Shown one piece after another: positions 61,915-64,000 of a stretch of DNA of 64,000 nt. The DNA lies in NCBI GenBank assembly GCA_001724265.1, contig MEDY01000103.1, forward strand, positions 1 to 64,000, written 5' to 3'. The position numbers and the translations under genes were made by a program. Position 1 is the first letter of the stretch; each line of letters starts with the position of its first letter. Source of the stretch: Rhizaria sp. SCN 62-66. Taxonomy: Eukaryota > Rhizaria, unplaced. The notes beneath the pieces were generated by a model that was given only the letters and a program-made list of their open reading frames with translations, did no database searches and was not told the origin of the DNA.

Positions 61915-63516
61915 ATGCTGCGCCAGCTGCTCTCTGTCGCCTCTCGCCGCAGTGCTCCCCTTTCCTCGTCCGCCACGTCGCTCCACCGCACCGCCTCCGC
62001 CTCGATGTCCGCCGCCACGCCCGCCGCGATTGCGGCGAAGCTCAAGACGCCCTCGCTCTACCAGACGCAGCAGTACATCAACGGTGAGTTCGTGCCCGCT
62101 GCGGGCAACGCCACTCTCGCTGTCGAGGACCCCGGCACTCAGCAGGTCATCGGCGTCGTCTCCAATGGTGGCGTCGCTGAGACCGAGGCTGCGATTTCCG
62201 CCGCGGCCGCCGCGCTGCCCGCTTGGCGCGCGACGCCGCTGGAGAAGCGCTGCGCGGTCGTGCAGAAGTGGGGCGAGTTGATGCACGAACACAAGGACGA
62301 CCTGGCGACGATCCTCTCGATGGAGCAGGGCAAGCCCTTCCTCGAGGCGCGCGGCGAGGTGCTCTACGCCGCCGGGTTCTACGACTTCTGCGCCAAGAAC
62401 GGGCCCGCCGCGCTGGCGCCGCAGGTGCTGGTGCCCGCGACGGCCAAGACACCGACCGAGGTGCGCGTGACGCGCGAGGCCGTGGGTGTCGTCGGCGCTA
62501 TCACACCCTGGAACTTCCCCTCGGCCATGATCACGCGCAAGGCCGCGGCCGCGCTCGCCGCGGGCTGCACCATGGTGATCAAGCCCTCCGAGCTGACGCC
62601 CTACTCGGCGCTCGCGCTGGGCGAGCTGGCGACGCAGGCCGGCGTGCCCGCGGGCGTCTTCAACGTCGTGGTCGGCGCCGACGCGGCCGGCATGGGCAAG
62701 GTCATGACCGAGTCGCCCGTCGTGCGCAAGATCACCTTCACGGGCTCCACGCGCGTCGGCAAGCTCCTCATGGCGCAGTCGGCCGGCACCGTCAAGCGCG
62801 TGTCGCTGGAGCTGGGCGGCAACGCGCCCTTCATCGTCTTCGACGACGCCGACCTGGACCTGGCCGTCGCTCAGGCCACCGCGGCCAAGTCCCGCAACTG
62901 CGGTCAGACGTGCGTCACGCCCAACCGCTTTATCGTGCATGCGTCCGTGTACGACGCCTTTGCGGAGCGCTTCGCGGCCGCGATGCGCGCGCTTAAGGTC
63001 GGCTACGGCCTGGCCGAGGGCTCCCAGGTTGGGCCGCTCATCAACTCCGCCGCCGTGACCAAAGTCGAAGAGCAGCTCAAGGACGCCGTCTCGCGCGGCG
63101 GCCGTGTCCTCGTGGGCGGCAAGCGCGCCGATGTGGGCACGGGCTCGCAGCTCTTCTTCGAGCCGACCGTGATCGCCGACGCCACCAAGGACATGCTGTG
63201 CTTCCGCGAGGAGACCTTCGGCCCGCTGGCGCCGCTCTTCAAGTTCTCCACCGAGGAGGAGGCGCTGGCGCTCGCCAACGACACGCGCGCCGGGCTGGCG
63301 AGCTACTTCTTCTCGCGCGACGAGGCGCGGCAGGAGCGCGTTGCCGCGGGGCTCGAGTACGGCATGGTCGGTGTCAACGTCGGCTCCGTGTCCTCGCCCG
63401 CCGCGCCCTTCGGCGGCATGAAGGAGTCCGGCGTCGGCCGCGAGGGCTCGCTCTTCGGCTTCGACGAGTACGTCGAGGTCAAGGCGCGCCACTACAACCT
63501 CGCCGGCAAGCTCTAA
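61915..63516 (+). CDS. Succinate-semialdehyde dehydrogenase, mitochondrial
   Basis: It oxidises succinate semialdehyde to succinate with NAD(P)+, the last step of the GABA shunt. A single exon of 533 residues. The start is the ATG at 61915; the frame is open upstream but without an ATG. The N-terminus (MLRQLLSVASRRSAPLSSSA) is a typical mitochondrial presequence. Aldehyde dehydrogenase signatures are ITPWNFPSAM with Asn200, VSLELGGNAPF with the general base Glu299, and RNCGQTCVTPNRF with the catalytic Cys333. The end, GGMKESGVGREGSLFGFDEYVEVK, is diagnostic for the SSADH (GabD) branch of the superfamily. A related semialdehyde substrate cannot be ruled out from sequence alone. Confidence 0.95.
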   Translation: MLRQLLSVASRRSAPLSSSATSLHRTASASMSAATPAAIAAKLKTPSLYQTQQYINGEFVPAAGNATLAVEDPGTQQVIGVVSNGGVAETEAAISAAAAALPAWRATPLEKRCAVVQKWGELMHEHKDDLATILSMEQGKPFLEARGEVLYAAGFYDFCAKNGPAALAPQVLVPATAKTPTEVRVTREAVGVVGAITPWNFPSAMITRKAAAALAAGCTMVIKPSELTPYSALALGELATQAGVPAGVFNVVVGADAAGMGKVMTESPVVRKITFTGSTRVGKLLMAQSAGTVKRVSLELGGNAPFIVFDDADLDLAVAQATAAKSRNCGQTCVTPNRFIVHASVYDAFAERFAAAMRALKVGYGLAEGSQVGPLINSAAVTKVEEQLKDAVSRGGRVLVGGKRADVGTGSQLFFEPTVIADATKDMLCFREETFGPLAPLFKFSTEEEALALANDTRAGLASYFFSRDEARQERVAAGLEYGMVGVNVGSVSSPAAPFGGMKESGVGREGSLFGFDEYVEVKARHYNLAGKL

Positions 63517-63924
63517 GTGCGCAGCTGCTCCGCTGTCGCTGTGACAGAACAAGAAATGCATCTTCAATGTCAACATGACTCTGTGTGTTTGTTCTTGTCT
63601 GATCTGCTTTGCTCGATGAATGAAGATGTGATTAATTATATCTCCGAATGTAAATTGAATTTCTCGACTATTATGAGGGTGTGTTTGTATAATGTATTGC
63701 TCAAAATAAAATATGTATATTTGCACACAGACAAACACTGTAATACGTTTGAACACACTGTTCAACGAAACTTAGACTCTTCCGGAAATGGGCCCGACAT
63801 AACAAGGCTCACGATACCTCATATTACAATAGTACACCATATAATGACTCAAAGTGCACATGCACAAGCACACCGCCGCATCGATTCTTAAACGAAAAAC
63901 AGCGCGAAGCACGTGCTCACCTGC
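63517..63924. other. Convergent intergenic region
   Basis: AT-rich 3' region of SSADH, meeting the 3' end of a minus-strand gene. It contains a polyadenylation-like AATAAA (listed separately) and no gene-like frame. Confidence 0.55.
63705..63710 (+). terminator. Candidate polyadenylation signal of SSADH
   Basis: AATAAA lies about 190 nt after the SSADH stop codon in AT-rich DNA. It is a plausible cleavage and polyadenylation hexamer, but whether this organism uses that signal is unknown. Confidence 0.35.
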
Positions 63925-63999
63925 TCACCGCATGTTGCTGTTGTTCGCAGTGCTGTTGTTGAAGGCGGCGCGCGCCTCTTGGTCGGCCATCTTCCACTC
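63925..63999 (-). CDS. 3' end of a gene cut by the window edge
   Basis: Read on the minus strand from the window edge, a GC-rich frame encodes EWKMADQEARAAFNNSTANN and then SNMR before a TGA. Composition switches sharply from AT-rich to GC-rich here, as at other gene ends. The sequence after the last codons (GGTGAGC) could also be read as a splice donor, so this may be an internal exon. Only 24 residues are visible and no family can be assigned. Confidence 0.4.
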   Translation of the reverse strand, partial: EWKMADQEARAAFNNSTANNSNMR

Positions 64000-64000
64000 G

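Noticed and set aside
61867-63765. A 632-codon frame antisense to SSADH
   Set aside because: Composition shadow; the sense strand carries all catalytic motifs of an aldehyde dehydrogenase.
1-64000. UAG reassigned as a sense codon across the genome
   Set aside because: Only one in-frame TAG is seen in more than 15,000 codons of this window. Strong GC bias would make TAG rare either way, so the window cannot support reassignment; it is kept only as one option for the single site.
1-64000. CRISPR arrays, insertion sequences, LTR elements or rRNA genes
   Set aside because: No direct-repeat arrays with spacers, transposase or reverse-transcriptase motifs, terminal repeats or rRNA signatures were seen. 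The only large repeats are inside the giant coding frame.

Overview
This 64 kb window is nuclear DNA from a eukaryote, most likely a free-living heterotrophic protist. Genes carry spliceosomal introns whose donors usually read GTACGT. Coding DNA is very GC-rich and encodes alanine-heavy proteins, while intergenic DNA and introns are much richer in AT. The gene content (V-ATPase subunit B, the gamma-secretase subunit PEN-2, a G-protein alpha-like protein, a MyTH4 protein, PLAC8, 1-Cys peroxiredoxin, mitochondrial Obg) fits a unikont-side or deep-branching protist such as an apusomonad. That placement is an inference from style and content, not a sequence match.

Layout from left to right: a MyTH4-domain protein (+, 951-4571); V-ATPase subunit B (-, 5585-7661); a dCTP deaminase (+, 8664-10053); a 1,390-residue Ala-rich protein (-, 10407-14579); a PLAC8 protein (-, 15000-16931); a giant 6,204-residue coiled-coil protein (-, 17845-36459); an extra-large, degenerate G-alpha-like protein with an in-frame TAG in its G3 region (+, 38300-48514); PEN-2 (+, 49095-49506); 1-Cys peroxiredoxin (-, 50107-51004); an ankyrin-repeat protein with seven exons (-, 52013-54414); mitochondrial Obg GTPase (+, 54938-56899); a second coiled-coil protein (-, 57359-61233); mitochondrial succinate-semialdehyde dehydrogenase (+, 61915-63516); and the 3' end of a further gene (-, from 63925). 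Exon joins were deduced by hand from splice sites, reading phase and family conservation.

The genes do not form operons or one pathway. The two most unusual items are adjacent. The first is the giant protein, built from about 22 copies of a roughly 230-residue repeat marked by an EGSTDELVQAQ core, with a C2-like N-terminus and one hydrophobic glycine-rich segment in mid-protein. The second is a 3,404-codon G-alpha-like gene. Its G domain seems to be split by two very large disordered insertions, its catalytic Arg and Gln are both replaced, and it is interrupted by one TAG exactly where a conserved Glu is expected. Conserved housekeeping genes here have introns, whereas the very long Ala-rich genes are intronless or nearly so.
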